NCBI GenBank assembly: GCA_031280065.1 | Contig: JAITHH010000112.1 | Location: 1 to 16,948 of the forward strand | DNA length: 16,948 nt | Origin: Treponema sp. | Lineage (GTDB): Bacteria > Spirochaetota > Spirochaetia > Treponematales > Breznakiellaceae | Direction of reading: 5' to 3' | Translations under genes and position numbers: made by a program | The notes under the pieces: generated by a model | Databases searched by the model: none | The model's input: only the letters and a program-made list of their open reading frames with translations | Told to the model about the DNA's origin: nothing | Shown: positions 16,334-16,948 of the stretch, piece by piece | How positions within the stretch are numbered: position 1 is the first letter of the stretch | Layout: the number at the start of each line of letters is the position of its first letter

Positions 16334-16894
16334 CTACCGGCGCGTTTCTCCCGGCTTCGGACGCGGCGGCGGAGGGGGAGGCTTTCGGGGCGGGGAGCGT
16401 TCCGCCTTCGCCTTTTCATCGGCGAAACCACGGGCGTAGCCGTTCTTGTATGCCTGTTCTTGTTCCGCAAGGCGGTACTTTTCAGGAATTTCGCGGTTTA
16501 GGATAACCGCATCCCTGCCGGTGATGTAGCCCGTTATACCGTGGTCGCGGCCCGCCCGGTACGCTTCCTCGTACTCAATTTGTGGTTTTGGATCAGGAGG
16601 CTGCGCCGGGGGCTGGACGATGATGACCGGAGCAACGGGGCTGTTGTCCGGCGTCAGGGTAACGGTTGTCTCGACGATATGCGCTGACGCTGCTTCGCAC
16701 CCATCCCGCCGGGCGTTTTGCAGGGCGATGCGTTCCGCCTCCCCCTGGGCCGCCGCGCTTATTTTGTAGGTCATTTGCCACGCGATGAGCGGAAAGTCTT
16801 GACGCAGCCCCCGCACCGTGATGGTGTAGAGCGGATCAGCGTATAAGGAAAACGCCGCGAAAACCAAACAAACAATGATTACTGTACGCCTCAT
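16334..16894 (-). CDS. Small exported proline-rich protein with duplicated YxxGxxxG segment (186 aa)
   Basis: ATG at 16894 follows the ribosome site GAAAGGAA with six bases between. The protein starts with a clear signal peptide, MRRTVIIVCLVFAAFSLYA, cleaved before DPLY (residue 20). Residues 20-83 form a small mixed domain. A proline linker (about 86-105, with PPAQPPDPKP) follows. Residues 106-165 contain two related segments, EEAYRAGRDHGITGY and EQAYKNGYARGFADE, each built on AYxxGxxxG. The tail is basic and proline-rich with six consecutive prolines (172-177). I do not recognise the family. The proline-rich parts could span the periplasm or peptidoglycan, or bind a partner. The gene converges with the giant gene, so it is a separate transcription unit. 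It may be a periplasmic or envelope protein; function is unknown. Confidence 0.82.
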   Translation of the reverse strand: MRRTVIIVCLVFAAFSLYADPLYTITVRGLRQDFPLIAWQMTYKISAAAQGEAERIALQNARRDGCEAASAHIVETTVTLTPDNSPVAPVIIVQPPAQPPDPKPQIEYEEAYRAGRDHGITGYITGRDAVILNREIPEKYRLAEQEQAYKNGYARGFADEKAKAERSPPRKPPPPPPRPKPGETRR

Positions 16895-16900
16895 GGAAAA

Positions 16901-16908
16901 TTCCTTTC
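16901..16908 (-). promoter_or_regulatory. Ribosome binding site of the small exported protein
   Basis: On the minus strand GAAAGGAA precedes the ATG by six bases (TTTTCC). It begins directly after the T-run of the upstream terminator, so ribosome site and terminator are practically adjoining. Confidence 0.8.
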
Positions 16909-16940
16909 AAAAAATCAGGCAGGACTGAAGTCCCGCCTGA
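16909..16940 (-). terminator. Intrinsic terminator, minus strand, directly upstream of the small gene
   Basis: In the minus-strand RNA, UCAGGC-G-GGAC pairs with GUCC-U-GCCUGA around the loop UUCA and is followed at once by six U. The stem is continuous (one G-U pair) only in minus-strand RNA; on the plus strand the same position is an A/C mismatch. This asymmetry supports a leftward terminator. It most likely ends an unseen gene to the right of the window, or acts as an attenuator in the leader of the small gene. Confidence 0.8.
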
Positions 16941-16948
16941 AATGGTGT

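Noticed and set aside
15995..16501. Plus-strand open frame of 168 codons after the giant gene
   Set aside because: It has no ribosome site, reads through the inverted repeats, and its second half is antisense to the small gene, which has a signal peptide and ribosome site.

Overview
The window is a GC-rich stretch of a bacterial chromosome. Two large tandem genes on the plus strand encode exported proteins, and one small convergent gene lies at the right edge. No rRNA, tRNA, transposase, integrase or CRISPR array was found. The export signals, the GGAAG/AAAGGAA-type ribosome sites and the mix of Ig-like, OmpL47-like, TIG, Fn3 and PQQ-propeller modules fit a diderm bacterium. Codon style and the very large multi-domain surface protein suggest a spirochaete such as a host-associated Treponema relative. 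That taxonomic guess is an impression, not a measurement.

Layout. (1) Positions 1-1414 hold the 3' part of a secreted protein with propeller-like repeats; its start lies left of the window. It carries a threefold 15-bp AT-rich tandem repeat beside a DxDGSGG loop. (2) The stop of that gene overlaps the start of the next as ATGA, so the two are probably translationally coupled. Positions 1411-15981 encode one uninterrupted protein of 4856 residues. In order it has: an export signal with a possible lipobox, a short unique domain, about seven Ig-like repeats, weaker repeats, a long array of unrecognised beta-rich repeats marked by [LFMI]P..(P)G..G, a glycine-rich domain, further Ig-like modules, an Fn3, two TIG domains, a putative-Ig (He_PIG-like) domain, a PQQ-type propeller, three OmpL47-like modules and a C-terminal beta domain. 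(3) Positions 15982-16333 have no convincing gene and contain several inverted repeats, one with a perfect 16-bp stem. (4) Positions 16334-16894 on the minus strand encode a small exported proline-rich protein. An intrinsic terminator on the same strand sits directly upstream of its ribosome site.

How the genes may work together. The first two genes look like an operon that exports a propeller protein and a giant adhesin-like or scaffold-like partner to the periplasm or cell surface. The small convergent gene is a separate transcription unit. Its promoter is not visible between the terminator and the start codon. No enzyme active site was recognised in any of the three proteins, so all functional statements are structural inferences.
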